Source of the DNA: Desulfoluna sp942491485
GTDB lineage: Bacteria; Desulfobacterota; Desulfobacteria; Desulfobacterales; Desulfolunaceae
Length of the DNA stretch: 64,000 nt
Direction of reading: 5' to 3'
Assembly (NCBI GenBank): GCA_942491485.1
Contig: CALOAX010000012.1
Span: 1 to 64,000, forward strand
The notes under the pieces were generated by a model. That model saw only the letters and a list, made by a program, of their open reading frames with translations. It did no database searches and was not told where the DNA came from. Below are positions 63,733-64,000 of the stretch, piece by piece. Position 1 is the first letter of the stretch. The number at the start of each line of letters is the position of its first letter. The translations under genes and the position numbers were made by a program.

Positions 63733-64000
63733 AAGAGGAAAGAAAGCAGCGTTTAAAAAAAGGGATCTATCTTCTGCCCAATGCGTTTACATCCATGAAC
63801 CTGTTCTTCGGGTTTCTCTGCATCGTCTCGGCACTTGACGGTCGGTTTGAGTTTGCTGCCATGTCTATTCTCATTGCAGTTGTTTTTGATTCCCTGGATG
63901 GCAAGATCGCCCGTGCCACCAATACAACCAGTCAGTTCGGCATTGAGTACGATTCTCTGGCGGACCTTGTTTCCTTTGGTTTGGCACCATCTCTTTTGAT
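63729..64000 (+). CDS. pssA: CDP-diacylglycerol-serine O-phosphatidyltransferase, N-terminal part
   Basis: Ninety codons are visible before the window ends. The protein opens MKEERKQRLKKGIYLLPNAF, has hydrophobic helices, and shows the full CDP-alcohol phosphotransferase motif DGKIARATNTTSQFGIEYD...D (pattern DGxxAR x8 G xxxD xxxD). It makes phosphatidylserine, the substrate of Psd. ATGA overlap with psd. Confidence 0.93.
   Translation, partial: MKEERKQRLKKGIYLLPNAFTSMNLFFGFLCIVSALDGRFEFAAMSILIAVVFDSLDGKIARATNTTSQFGIEYDSLADLVSFGLAPSLL

Overview
The window looks like a chromosomal segment of a free-living Gram-negative bacterium, most likely a Desulfobacterota (deltaproteobacterial, Desulfobacterales-type) anaerobe. 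Supporting this are a porin with signal peptide, SurA-like and RodZ-like envelope proteins, phosphatidylserine decarboxylase/synthase, RecBCD-type helicase subunits, a separate glyQ/glyS pair, and an ADP-forming acyl-CoA synthetase beside a crotonase and a family I CoA-transferase. A genus such as Desulfoluna is possible but is a guess. Almost everything coding is housekeeping or ordinary metabolism; no prophage, plasmid, CRISPR, rRNA, tRNA or intact IS is visible.

Layout. 1-4.3 kb: end of recB, a convergent DUF3334/CheX-like gene, then recD. 4.9-10.1 kb: a TPP enzyme, a frameshifted dienelactone hydrolase, a chemoreceptor and an alpha/beta hydrolase. 10.2-13.2 kb: crotonase plus ADP-forming acyl-CoA synthetase operon (minus). 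13.5-23.6 kb: a FliL-like lipoprotein, mfd, two SurA-like chaperones without a PPIase domain, a rodZ-like gene split at a T11 run, mgtE with a structured leader, recO and a GHMP kinase. 24.3-34.2 kb: glyQ, glyS, a small conserved gene, a nucleoside phosphorylase, a divergent ligA, a dynamin-like GTPase and a GNAT gene. 34.5-42.8 kb (minus): yhdT-panF, a porin, an amino-acid ABC permease and binding protein, a TPMT-like methyltransferase and an EamA permease. 43.3-53.8 kb: an acyltransferase-hydrolase fusion, glnS, ispF, cysS, uvrB-uvrC. 54-59.2 kb (minus): PilZ protein, HU, CoA-transferase, prepilin peptidase. 59.6-64 kb: lon-tsaB, then psd-pssA (cut by the window end).

The most unusual feature is in the gaps. 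At least ten intergenic spaces carry a composite element that begins GCCTCCGGCGGC and ends with its reverse complement GCCGCCGGAGGC, so each has 12-bp inverted termini like a MITE. Inside each terminus is one of several interchangeable half-modules (here A to D), all made of strong hairpins. In module C a 17-nt core (consensus TCCCTCGTTCCTCGGGY) is kept while the 9-14 bp arms around it differ completely between copies yet stay self-complementary. The elements reach into genes: one supplies the GGAGG ahead of ispF, one encodes the last residues and stop codon of panF, one remnant supplies the stop of the ABC permease, and a solo half is in frame with uvrB. No transposase or RAYT gene is in the window, so any mobilising enzyme would be elsewhere.

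Other points of interest are two single-base homopolymer frameshifts (G6 in the hydrolase, T11 in rodZ), the leader RNA of mgtE, and an orphan terminator at about 27.95 kb that may end a small RNA. All family assignments are from reading motifs by eye; no database search was possible.
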